Of a stretch of DNA of 64,000 nt, positions 9,416 to 18,374 are shown one piece after another (positions within the stretch are counted from its first letter, which is position 1; each line of letters begins with the position of its first letter). The DNA comes from Maioricimonas rarisocia (GTDB taxonomy: Bacteria > Planctomycetota > Planctomycetia > Planctomycetales > Planctomycetaceae), in NCBI RefSeq assembly GCF_007747795.1, contig NZ_CP036275.1, positions 6,688,001 to 6,752,000 of the forward strand, written 5' to 3'. The position numbers and the translations under genes are program-made. Under the pieces are notes generated by a model that made no database searches, was not told the origin of the DNA, and saw only the letters and a program-made list of their open reading frames with translations.

Positions 9416-12400
9416 ATGTCCCGTGACGAACTTGCGACCGGCCGCGCATCCAGCCAACCTGATCCCTTGCCTCTGGGCTCATCGGCGAGAAGCTCTTCGC
9501 TCGCCGGCGACTCTCCCGATGCCGCGAAACAGCGCGACGCGGCCCCTCCTTCACCAGTCAACCTTCGCTTGCTCATTGCCGCGTTCTTCGCGTTCGCAGG
9601 CCTGATTGTCGGCGTGGCATTGCTGCATTCCTGGCAGATGCAGCGCATGGCCAGTCTCTTTCTCGAGGACGCCCGCAACGCCCACGAAGCCGGTGATACC
9701 GAACGCCACCTGCGCAGTCTGCGACGCTACGTCGCGACGGCGCGTGGCGACCTCGATGCCCGCGAAGAGCTGGTCTGCCTGATGCACGACCGGGCCGCGA
9801 CCCTGAACGAGCGCTTCCACGTCTGGAACGAGATGGAGCAGATCCTCCGACTGGACTCCAGCCGACACGACATCCGTCGCCGCGCCGCCGATCTCCTGAT
9901 CGAGTTTGGGATGGTCCGACCGGCACTGGCGCACTTCGAGTTCCTGATTCACGAAGAACAGGATGACTGGGAGGTCTACACCCTCATCGGATTCTGCCGG
10001 GAACAACTGGGAAAACGGGAAGACCTCGAAGCCGCCGCGGATGCCTACCGCAAGGCCATCGACCTTGCCCCCGAGCATTACGAAAACTACGTCGCATTCG
10101 CGCTCGTCCTCGAGAAGCTGCCCGAACGTGGAGCCGTGGCCGACGCCCTGCTCCGCGAGTTCATGGAGTCTGACGGCGGTGCGCCGATGGCCCACCTCGC
10201 CCATGCACGTCTGCAGCTGCAGTCCGGCGACATCGTCGGCGCGGTCGGTCACGCAAAGTCGGCTTACGAACTCGACGCGTTCAATGTCGACGCCATCCTG
10301 CTCATTGCAGAACTGATCGACACGCTTCCCCGGTCCGCGAATCCCTTCCGGGATCAGGTCGATCTGTCCATGATTCGACAGCAGCTCGAAAGTTCGCTCG
10401 AGCAGTTGAACCGGACCGGTGACTCAACGACGCGTACGGAAACGCGATACGCCCAGATCGCGACAGGACTGGCCACGCTGGATGTCGAGTTTGGGGAACT
10501 TGACGCTGCGGAGCATCGCCTGCGGGCCGCACTGCAGCGGTTTCCTGAAAACCAGCGTCTCGTCTGGGCCCTGGCAAACATCGTGGTGTCGCAATCCGAC
10601 ATCGAAGCGACGCAGACAGCCATTGCGCAGCTGCAGGAACTCGAGATCGGCGAAGAGCTGATCACGTACCTGAACGGCATGCTCGCCGTGACACAACAGG
10701 ACTGGCACGCGGCGGCGACACGGTTCGAATCGATCAGGATCGACCAGTTGCCGACTGCGTCGATTCGGTCGCAGGTCTGTGCCGAACTTGCCGACTGCTA
10801 TCGGAACATGGGGGACCAGCGACGCCGGCTGGCGATTCTGCAATCAGCGCTGAAGTGGAATAACGGATCGCCCAAGCTGATGCTGGCGCTCGCCGAAACA
10901 CTGCTGAGCGAGAACCGGGTCAGCGAAGCCGTCAGCCTCCTCGAACAGCAGGTGAAACTGCCCGGCGTTGCTCTGGTGCTGGCAAAAATCCTCGTCAACC
11001 GCAACCTGCTCGTGCCACACTCCCGTCGCGAATGGAATGCTCCGACCCGGCTTCTTGGCCAGGCGGCAACGAGTGAACCCGGTCGGCACGAGGAGATTGC
11101 CATCCTCCGTGCCGAAATCGCCACACACCAGGGGCAACCGCAGCAAGCGCTCGCCTTCCTGCAGCAGGAAGCCGCGGAGAAGCCGGCCAGCCTCGCCCTG
11201 CAGATTGCCATTGCCGAAGCCCGGGACGCAACGGGCGATCCTGCGGGCGCCCTGAAGACCCTGCAGGCAGCCGAGGCCGAGTTCGGCTGGAGCAGGCCAC
11301 TGTTCCAGGCGAGCGTGCGGCATTGGATTCGCATTGCAGGCGATGACGGACGCCGCGGTCTCGCGGCGCTCGAAGATCGGCTGGTCGAACTTCCCGAGGA
11401 AGACTCCGACGCGGAACTTCTCTCACTCGCCCGGGGATACGAACAGCTCGGGGACTTCGACAAAGCACTCGACTTCGCCCGTCGAACGGCAGACCGCTCG
11501 CCATGGAAGCTGCAGGTCTGGAACGACACCTGCAAACTGGCGATTCAGGCCGGCGACCTGGACGAAGCCACCCTCTGCGTCGCGAACATGCGACGCTACG
11601 AATCGAACGGCGGCTACTACTGGAAACTGGCCCAGGCACGGGTGCATATCGAGCGGGTCCGTCGTGGCGAGACCGAAAGCTCAGCCAAAGCGAAAAAGTT
11701 GCTCGGTGAGGCTGCCAACCTCGAAGAGGGCGATCCGGAACCGTATCGCCTGCTGGGTCGACTGGCGGATATCGAAGACCGCGACAATGCGGCAATCCGC
11801 CACTTTCAGGCAGCCGTCAATCGAGGTGAACGGACGCCTCACGTCTATCAGCGACTCGTCGAACTCCTGGTGCCGCGTCGCCGCTACCAGGATGCGGAGA
11901 ACGTCGTGCAGTGGTTCCTGGAGAACCAGCCGGCGATCGAGAAACCGTTCGCGATGCTGGCCGTCGAGGTGTTCCTCCGGAACGGCAGCCACGTCCGTGC
12001 TGAGGAACTGGCCCGCTCGGTCCTCAGGTCGTCCCCCTCGGACTACGCCACGCTTGTCTGGTACGGCCACGCGATGGCACGCACCGGACGGCCCCGAATT
12101 GCGGAGGCCGCGTTCCGCAGGGCAATCGGCATCAACCATGGCCAGCCCCACGCATGGCACTCGCTCCTGCAGCTGCTCACCCGCGAGAACCGCCTGACGG
12201 CCGCCACCGACGTGCTGACAGACATCGTTCGCATGGTCCCCGAGGATCTGCGGTCACTGATTCTCGGAAGGGGCTACGAGCTGGTTGGCGACGTGCCAAC
12301 CGCCACGCATCACTTCGATGACGCCGTCGCGCGGGATGGGACCAATCCCGACGTCCTGACCGCCTCCGCCGGGTTCCATATCCGCCACGGAAACCGCACG

Positions 12401-13870
12401 CAGGCCAGTGCGCAGCTGGAGCGGCTTCTGGACCCGGAACTGCGGGCTCCCGAATGGACCGTAGCGAACGCCCGGCGGACGCTGGCGCTGCTCATCGCAT
12501 CGCACGATGGATACGCCGGACTGCAACGGGCCGAAGAACTGCTGAGGATGAACCGGGAAGAGTTCGGCGAGTCGAGAGATGACGCACTGATGCGTGCGCG
12601 GCTACTCGCGGCGTCGCCGTCACTGGGCAAGCGACAGGAAGCCATTGCACTGCTGGAACAACTGGCCGACTACCAGCCGCTCGCTCCCGACGACCGGTTC
12701 CTGCATGCCCGAATCTGCACTTCCAACGGCGAATCGAGCCGCGCTCGCGAATCCCTGGAGATCCTGATCGAGGACGATCCCGACAACGCCGATTTTCTCG
12801 CCGCCGCTGTTCACAACGCGCTGCGTTTCCGGTTCAGTCCACAGCGGGCGAGTCGATTGTGGCAGTCGCTGTACCGGGTCGAACCCGATTCGTTTCGAAC
12901 CCTCGCACTGCACGTGCGTCTGCTCCTGTTGCAGGGCGATCTGACGCGTGCCATGCAGGTGCTGACGGACCACGTTGAAGCGGGGACCGGCGACGAGAAG
13001 CTTCTGCGAGGGCGAGAGGTTGCACGTTTACTCAATGCGGCCAACACGGAACTCGAGCTTGGCGGAAGGACGACGCTTGCCGACGAGTTTGCGCCGTACG
13101 CAGAAGCACTCCTCCGCCAGCATGCCGAACGGGAACCGGGCGGTCGGATTGCTCTGGCACGCTTTCTCGGCCGGCGGATGCGCACCAGCGAGGCTCTGGC
13201 CGAATGCGAAGCCGTGTGGGACGTCCTTCCGGCAGAGGTCGTCGCCGGAGCCAGCCTGGAACTGCTGCAGACTCTTGACGCGGACGCCGAAGACGTTCGC
13301 CGCTTCCGCTCGCGATTCGAAGAGCTGGCGGCAGCGGACCCCGGTTCAACCACACGGCTGTTCCTGCTGGGCGGGTACCTCAATCTCGCCGGCGACTACG
13401 ATGCCGCAATCGCCACTTACCGCGCTACGATCGAAGCCGCCGAACAGGCATCATCCGCCTGCAACGAACTCGCCCTGCTGCTCGCGTTGACCGAACGCGA
13501 TGCGAGTGAAGCCCTCGACTGGATCAATCGCGCGATCGAATCGGCCGGTCCGTCCGCAATCCTCCTCGACACGCGAGCGACCGTACACCTCGCCCTGAGC
13601 GATCCACGCAGCGCCATCGCCGACCTCGAAACCGCAATTGCCGACGCTCCCACCCCGGTGCGGGTCTTTCACCTTGCGCAGGCCCGACTCGCTCTGGATG
13701 ACCGCGACGGAGCCCGGGCAGCACTTCGGTCTGCCTTCAGAGCCGGTCTGCAGGTTCTCGACCTGCATCCACTCGAACGGGACCATTACCACGAGATCGT
13801 CGATCTCCTGCAGCTCTCCTCCCGCCGCAGGCCGCCCCGGAGTGCTCTCCGCTCGCCGGGATCTCGCTGA
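9416..13870 (+). CDS. Very large membrane-anchored TPR protein
   Basis: 1484 residues. After a polar N-terminal stretch there is one membrane span (about residues 47-70, LRLLIAAFFAFAGLIVGVAL), then helical repeats to the end. TPR signatures recur, for example AADAYRKAIDLAPEHYENY, IAEAAFRRAIGINHGQPHAW and AIATYRATIEAAEQASSACN. It probably exposes a long TPR solenoid outside the inner membrane as a scaffold. Its partners are unknown; the divergent PEP-CTERM gene raises a link with exosortase-dependent surface proteins, but that is only context. No clear Shine-Dalgarno precedes ATG 9416. It ends three bases from the convergent PEBP gene. Confidence 0.8.
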   Translation: MSRDELATGRASSQPDPLPLGSSARSSSLAGDSPDAAKQRDAAPPSPVNLRLLIAAFFAFAGLIVGVALLHSWQMQRMASLFLEDARNAHEAGDTERHLRSLRRYVATARGDLDAREELVCLMHDRAATLNERFHVWNEMEQILRLDSSRHDIRRRAADLLIEFGMVRPALAHFEFLIHEEQDDWEVYTLIGFCREQLGKREDLEAAADAYRKAIDLAPEHYENYVAFALVLEKLPERGAVADALLREFMESDGGAPMAHLAHARLQLQSGDIVGAVGHAKSAYELDAFNVDAILLIAELIDTLPRSANPFRDQVDLSMIRQQLESSLEQLNRTGDSTTRTETRYAQIATGLATLDVEFGELDAAEHRLRAALQRFPENQRLVWALANIVVSQSDIEATQTAIAQLQELEIGEELITYLNGMLAVTQQDWHAAATRFESIRIDQLPTASIRSQVCAELADCYRNMGDQRRRLAILQSALKWNNGSPKLMLALAETLLSENRVSEAVSLLEQQVKLPGVALVLAKILVNRNLLVPHSRREWNAPTRLLGQAATSEPGRHEEIAILRAEIATHQGQPQQALAFLQQEAAEKPASLALQIAIAEARDATGDPAGALKTLQAAEAEFGWSRPLFQASVRHWIRIAGDDGRRGLAALEDRLVELPEEDSDAELLSLARGYEQLGDFDKALDFARRTADRSPWKLQVWNDTCKLAIQAGDLDEATLCVANMRRYESNGGYYWKLAQARVHIERVRRGETESSAKAKKLLGEAANLEEGDPEPYRLLGRLADIEDRDNAAIRHFQAAVNRGERTPHVYQRLVELLVPRRRYQDAENVVQWFLENQPAIEKPFAMLAVEVFLRNGSHVRAEELARSVLRSSPSDYATLVWYGHAMARTGRPRIAEAAFRRAIGINHGQPHAWHSLLQLLTRENRLTAATDVLTDIVRMVPEDLRSLILGRGYELVGDVPTATHHFDDAVARDGTNPDVLTASAGFHIRHGNRTQASAQLERLLDPELRAPEWTVANARRTLALLIASHDGYAGLQRAEELLRMNREEFGESRDDALMRARLLAASPSLGKRQEAIALLEQLADYQPLAPDDRFLHARICTSNGESSRARESLEILIEDDPDNADFLAAAVHNALRFRFSPQRASRLWQSLYRVEPDSFRTLALHVRLLLLQGDLTRAMQVLTDHVEAGTGDEKLLRGREVARLLNAANTELELGGRTTLADEFAPYAEALLRQHAEREPGGRIALARFLGRRMRTSEALAECEAVWDVLPAEVVAGASLELLQTLDADAEDVRRFRSRFEELAAADPGSTTRLFLLGGYLNLAGDYDAAIATYRATIEAAEQASSACNELALLLALTERDASEALDWINRAIESAGPSAILLDTRATVHLALSDPRSAIADLETAIADAPTPVRVFHLAQARLALDDRDGARAALRSAFRAGLQVLDLHPLERDHYHEIVDLLQLSSRRRPPRSALRSPGSR

Positions 13871-13873
13871 AGC

Positions 13874-14356
13874 TCACCGCTCGTACGTGCCAACAACCTC
13901 GGTCGTGGCGAGCACCTTGCCCTGCAGGGCACGCTCCAATGCCGACCGATCAATCCCGGCGGCCAGTCCGAGCCATTCCGACAGGGCATACAGTCGAAAG
14001 TGATAATGATGCGTGCCATGGCCTGGCGGCGGTGCCGGTCCGCGGTATCCCACCGTCCGCCCCGACGGCCACGAGTTCTTTCCCTGCCGGGCTGTGACTG
14101 GTTCGCTGATCTCCCCCTCGGCCGGAATCCCTTCGGGCAGTTCCGTCACGTCGGCCGGCAAGCCGTAGATCAGCCAGTGCACCCACGGCTGCGGTGTCGG
14201 CGCGTCCGGGTCATCACAGACTAGAACCAGTTCCTGCGTGCCCTCGGGGAGACCTTCCCATGCCAGGGGAGGGGACAGATCCTCGCCATCTCCCGTGTGC
14301 CTGCGGAGAACCGGTTCGCCCTCTGCGAATGCGGAACTGCGAATGGACAGGCTCAT
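13874..14356 (-). CDS. YbhB/YbcL-type phosphatidylethanolamine-binding (PEBP) protein
   Basis: 160 residues. PEBP core motifs are in order: DLSPPLAWEGLP, LVLVCDDPDAP, WVHWLIYGLP and the conserved HHYHFRLYAL. Such proteins bind small anionic ligands; no enzymatic role is established for the bacterial ones. It is cytosolic by lack of a signal peptide. ATG at 14356 has GAGGGG with a 4-base spacer, inside the end of the upstream cNMP-domain gene (8 bases between stop and start), so it is the last gene of the operon that begins at 17960. Confidence 0.9.
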   Translation of the reverse strand: MSLSIRSSAFAEGEPVLRRHTGDGEDLSPPLAWEGLPEGTQELVLVCDDPDAPTPQPWVHWLIYGLPADVTELPEGIPAEGEISEPVTARQGKNSWPSGRTVGYRGPAPPPGHGTHHYHFRLYALSEWLGLAAGIDRSALERALQGKVLATTEVVGTYER

Positions 14357-14364
14357 GGTGCCCC

Positions 14365-15096
14365 TCACGCATGAAAGAAGCCGCCGCTGTAGTCGCTGGT
14401 CCGTTCGACGCGTCGACGGAAGCGATGCCAGCTCTGGGCGATCCGTGCGCTCTGCTCTTCCTGCAGAAGTTCGCGCACCCAGCGGTCGGTCCCCTGCAAC
14501 CGCGCCCCCAGCAGCGCTGCGGCATTGAGCCCAAGCTTGTACGCCGAGGTGCGCCGGGCCTGCAGCATCTCGTCGAACCGCTCGCGGGTGAGCTTCATGG
14601 TTCCCGTCGCCCCCACCGCTTCTGCGGTCAGCGAGTGAACCGCGGGGCTGAAGAAGGTACTTTCGCCGAAGGCGTCCTTGGGGTTCAACTCGACGACTTC
14701 GGTCTCTTCGACCGGAAGATCGGCGAACCGCAGCGCCACTTTCCCCTGCACGATGACATGCAGGGCGTGGTCGATATCCCCCGCCTCGAAGATGACTTCG
14801 CCATCCGCATAGGTACACAGCTCACAGGCGCTCAACAGTTCCCGCAGCTCTTCGCCGGCCAGACCGTCCAGCAGCTTGACGTCCTCGAAGTAGTTCAGGT
14901 GAATGTCGCCGCTGAGCGTCTCTCCCGTCACGACAGGGAACGGATCGTCCCGCTCCAGCAGAATCATGGCAGTAAACGGCCCCGCAGCATCTCCGTCTCC
15001 GAACGTTTCGCGGACCGGCTGCCATCCCATCGCCAGCAGCCGGTTGACGTCGCTCAGGTCTCCCTCAGGTGCCAGCACGTAGCGATACCGTTTCAT
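14365..15096 (-). CDS. Cyclic-nucleotide-binding-domain protein
   Basis: 243 residues. The first 70 residues (MKRYRYVLAPEGDLSDVNRL) are of unknown type. A CRP-like cNMP-binding beta-roll follows (about 75-185), with FEAGDIDHALHVIVQGKVAL and GESTFFSPAVHSLTAEAV. At the place of the phosphate-binding Arg of CRP (Arg82) stands His154. No HTH domain follows; the C-terminus is helical. The start is ATG at 15096, which overlaps the stop of the upstream acyltransferase as ATGA, so the two are translationally coupled and probably made in a fixed ratio. It may be a regulatory subunit for that enzyme. Confidence 0.8.
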   Translation of the reverse strand: MKRYRYVLAPEGDLSDVNRLLAMGWQPVRETFGDGDAAGPFTAMILLERDDPFPVVTGETLSGDIHLNYFEDVKLLDGLAGEELRELLSACELCTYADGEVIFEAGDIDHALHVIVQGKVALRFADLPVEETEVVELNPKDAFGESTFFSPAVHSLTAEAVGATGTMKLTRERFDEMLQARRTSAYKLGLNAAALLGARLQGTDRWVRELLQEEQSARIAQSWHRFRRRVERTSDYSGGFFHA

Positions 15097-16739
15097 CGTT
15101 TCTCTTTCCATGAAGGAATCGGACGGGCCGACGAGTCGACCGCCTCGTGAGTCATCGTCTCGTCGAGACGACGCAGCTTCTGCCCCAGCCCTTCCGCCAG
15201 ATTGCGGTAAATGATCACGCCAATGTCCGGTCGGCTGTCAACGACCTTCCGCAGCTTCTCGTGGGTCAGCACCGCCGCCGTGACAGAAGAACCGGCAACG
15301 GCTGTCGCCGAATGACACGGCTGCGAGATCAGCGACATCTCGCCGAGCGTCTCCCCCGCCTGAGCCGTCCCGACTTTCCGCGGCGTCTCACCCACCAGCA
15401 CATCAATCTGACCGTCGAGGATCATGTACAGCCGGCTGCCGGGATGTCCTTCCTGAAACACACGCGTTCCCGAAGGAAACTCCGTCACCGAACAGGCCGA
15501 GGCGACGGCTTCGCTCTGCTCGTCGGTCATTCCGCGAAACATACCGATCCGGGGCAGGGCCGCTGCGACCCGCGGAACCACCGTGTGCTGCTCCAGAGCA
15601 TCGATGACCAGATCGGCAAACGGATTCGCCTGCGGAACCAGGGCCATCTCACGCGACGGCGCCGGCACATTCAGTCGGGCCATCTTCACCACGTCGAACC
15701 GTTCCACATCGTGAAACGCCAGCGCGGGCACGTATCCGACCGGATGAAACCCGAGTTGCAGCAGCGTCTTCTGCATCCGCGGCGCATGTGCGTTGACGTC
15801 GATCTCGACGTACTCGATGCCCCACTCCGTCCGGCAGATCCGTTCCACCTCGCTGAGGAGGAACCGCACCGGGCGATCGTCGACCGTGATGACTTCGAAG
15901 ATCCGTGCCGAATGCTCGTACTCGTCGATCATGATCCCCACACCTCCCACGACCTGCCCCTGCGACAGAGCGAGCAGGTAACGCGAGTTGCGGGCCCGAA
16001 TCTGGAACATCCCGTAGTGCAGACGAACCGGACCGAACACTTCCCGCTGATGCACGCGGCCCCGCTGAAAACGCAGCAGCGTCGCATACCCTTCGGTCGA
16101 CAGCGTCTGCAGTTCGAAGTCGTCCAGATGCGGGTACGGGACGGCCCCCGTCTCCACGATCACATCGCAGTTCAGTCCGCAGTTCTCCAGCGCCCGTTCG
16201 GCAATGGCGTACACCTCGGGGATAATCCGCGGATGGTTCCGCCGCAGCGACATCGCGTCGCCGAAGTGTCGGGTGAACAACGCGACCGACCCGCGTCCGT
16301 GAAACTTCAGCTTCAGCGGCAGGAATCCGACCGGAACGAATCCGTGCTGAACCGAGATCCGTTGCGAAAAGGGGTGAGCCACACGGTTCTCGACCACGCC
16401 CACATGAATCCGGTCTCGGACCCGCCCCAGTCGCTCCTGCATCAGCATGTTCCCGACACCGGCTCCCCGGGCGTCCGGGTGGACCGCCAGGCGGCCGAAC
16501 TCCGCAGCCAGGTCGCCCCAGGCACCCACGTTCGACACCACCGATGCTGTCCCGACGACACGACCGGTCGCGTCGTCCTCGGCAGCAAGCAGGACGGTAT
16601 CATCCGCGAACACCAGTTTCTTCAGGCTGTGCACATCCAGAAACTGCTGGTACGGGTACTCCCCGCCATAGCACGCCACGAAGATGTCACGAATCGCTGC
16701 AACGTCACTCTCTACAGCATCGCGGACGTGAATCGTCAT
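15093..16739 (-). CDS. GNAT acyltransferase fused to a C-terminal cNMP-binding domain
   Basis: 548 residues. An N-terminal GNAT domain (about 3-150) has the acetyl-CoA loop HPDARGAGVGNMLMQ. A second GNAT-like region lies at about 215-370 (FEVITVDDRPVRFLLSEVERI, LLQLGFHPVGYVPAL). A CRP-like cNMP-binding domain occupies about 395-525 (FQEGHPGSRLYMILDGQIDV, GEMSLISQPCHSATAVA). The phosphate-binding Arg is replaced by His476. It could acylate protein lysines or an amino compound under control of a small ligand; mycobacterial cAMP-regulated acetyltransferases combine the same domains but in the opposite order. Upstream in the operon is an M20 amidohydrolase (45-base gap). Substrate unknown. Confidence 0.8.
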   Translation of the reverse strand: MTIHVRDAVESDVAAIRDIFVACYGGEYPYQQFLDVHSLKKLVFADDTVLLAAEDDATGRVVGTASVVSNVGAWGDLAAEFGRLAVHPDARGAGVGNMLMQERLGRVRDRIHVGVVENRVAHPFSQRISVQHGFVPVGFLPLKLKFHGRGSVALFTRHFGDAMSLRRNHPRIIPEVYAIAERALENCGLNCDVIVETGAVPYPHLDDFELQTLSTEGYATLLRFQRGRVHQREVFGPVRLHYGMFQIRARNSRYLLALSQGQVVGGVGIMIDEYEHSARIFEVITVDDRPVRFLLSEVERICRTEWGIEYVEIDVNAHAPRMQKTLLQLGFHPVGYVPALAFHDVERFDVVKMARLNVPAPSREMALVPQANPFADLVIDALEQHTVVPRVAAALPRIGMFRGMTDEQSEAVASACSVTEFPSGTRVFQEGHPGSRLYMILDGQIDVLVGETPRKVGTAQAGETLGEMSLISQPCHSATAVAGSSVTAAVLTHEKLRKVVDSRPDIGVIIYRNLAEGLGQKLRRLDETMTHEAVDSSARPIPSWKEKR

Positions 16740-16784
16740 GCCTGTCGCCTTTCGACCCCGCCGTGGTTCACTGCAATCGGTCCG

Positions 16785-17960
16785 TCACACTCCCGCCTTC
16801 TCACGCAATCGTTGTCCCGCCCGGAGCGCCACGGCACGGTAGTACTCTGCACCGAACCGCATTGTCCGCTCGTCGAAATCGAACCGGCTCGAATGTGCCG
16901 GAAAGCCTTCCTTGCCTGCCACCATCGCGCCGAACCGCACGTAGCAGGCGGGCACGTGCTCGGCATAGAAGCCGAAATCCTCGCCTCCCATGTTGGCGTG
17001 GGCCATGTCGACGACGCCATCCTCTCCCACGACTTCCCCGGCCGCTTCACGCGCCAGTGCCGCCATCTCGGCAGAGTTGATCACCGGGGGTGTGCCGGGC
17101 TTGATCTCCACCATCAGTTCGGCGTCATGCAGTTGCCCCACGGCCCGCGCAATCCGCTGGATGGAATTCTGCAGATGCAGCCGCACCGACGATTCCTGGG
17201 CACGAATCGTCCCCTGAAGGATTGCCTGGTCCGCAATGACATTCGGGGCCGAGCCGGCCACAAACCGCCCCACCGTCACAACCGAAGGATGGGCCGGATT
17301 CACCTCCCGCGACACGATCGTCTGCAGCGACATCACGAGCAGCGAGCCGACGACGATGGCATCCACCGCCTCGTGAGGTCGGGCCGCATGGCCACCCCGG
17401 CCACTGATCTGCACGGCGAAGGCGTCGGAAGACGCGTTGACCGCTCCGTCCGCCACGGCAATCTGTCCCGCCGTGTAGTGACGGTCGACGTGCCCGCCGA
17501 AGATCATCCCCACGTCATCCAGAACGCCCGCACCGATCATCGCGCGGGCGCCACGACCGGTTTCTTCAGCCGGCTGAAAGATCAGACGCACTGGTGCCGG
17601 TAGCGACTCCTGCTTCAGCAGCACGGCGGCTCCCAGCAGAATGCTCGTGTGGCCGTCATGCCCGCAGGCGTGCATCACCCCCGGCACCTTCGAGGCGAAC
17701 GGCAGCTCCGTTTCCTCCTGGATCGGCAATGCATCGATGTCGGCCCGAAGCGCCACCCGGGGGCATCCCTCAGGACCAGGCAGATCCGCCACGACGCCGG
17801 TCCCCGCGATGCCGGTCTCGTGCGGCACCCCGTGGCGGCTGAGGAACTCCGAGATCCGCTCGGCGGTCTCATGTTCTTCCCAGCTCAGCTCGGGATGCTG
17901 GTGCATCTCCCGGCGGAAATCGACGAGGGAGTCAAAGAGAATTGCATCGACCCGTGACAT
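16785..17960 (-). CDS. M20 family amidohydrolase (N-acyl-amino acid hydrolase-like)
   Basis: 391 residues, zinc-dependent M20D enzymes that split N-acyl amino acids, hippurate or indole-amino acid conjugates. Metal-site motifs are visible: ALRADIDALPIQEE, MHACGHDGHTSILLGAA and FQPAEETGRGARAMI, then a C-terminal MGGEDFGFYAEHVP. The lid domain includes SGRGGHAARPHEAVDA. The ATG at 17960 starts the family core (MSRVDAILFDSLVDFRREMHQ is conserved in type); an upstream extension in frame is low in similarity and skipped. It is first in the operon with GNAT-cNMP, cNMP and PEBP genes and may remove the acyl groups its neighbour adds. Confidence 0.85.
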   Translation of the reverse strand: MSRVDAILFDSLVDFRREMHQHPELSWEEHETAERISEFLSRHGVPHETGIAGTGVVADLPGPEGCPRVALRADIDALPIQEETELPFASKVPGVMHACGHDGHTSILLGAAVLLKQESLPAPVRLIFQPAEETGRGARAMIGAGVLDDVGMIFGGHVDRHYTAGQIAVADGAVNASSDAFAVQISGRGGHAARPHEAVDAIVVGSLLVMSLQTIVSREVNPAHPSVVTVGRFVAGSAPNVIADQAILQGTIRAQESSVRLHLQNSIQRIARAVGQLHDAELMVEIKPGTPPVINSAEMAALAREAAGEVVGEDGVVDMAHANMGGEDFGFYAEHVPACYVRFGAMVAGKEGFPAHSSRFDFDERTMRFGAEYYRAVALRAGQRLREKAGV

Positions 17961-18374
17961 TGCAGCCGCCGGACTGGGACTCGTGAACCACTTGGAGAAT
18001 TGCGGGGCGGACCCGCCCCCCGTCCGAAAAGCAACCCCCATGCCAGAGCCCGCAAATCGGGTTTCACGCCGGTTTCCGGGCCTCGGGAGCCAGGGGAGGA
18101 GCCGGTCGGCCTCAGACGCGTGCGAATCCGCACATTTCCCGCCGCCGGCGTCCGGGGAGCCCGTGTGGACCCCAACGTCACTTTCCCTCGTTCCGGCCAG
18201 CAGACATAATCGGGATCTCGTCACCGAAGAAGCCGTTCAGGACCCGTCTCTTCGGGAGTCGCCGATTTCGAGCCGCAGGCGGGCCACCGGATGCCGTCGA
18301 TGCACCACGCGTCGACTCACCTCGCAATCGCCGCTCCTGCGCTGGTTCTGAACAGGCTTGAAGGGAGGATTTTT

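Noticed and set aside
15147-17603. 818-codon open frame opposite the GNAT-cNMP and M20 genes
   Set aside because: A long antisense frame is expected in high-GC DNA; it spans two genes and shows no domain, signal or ribosome binding site.
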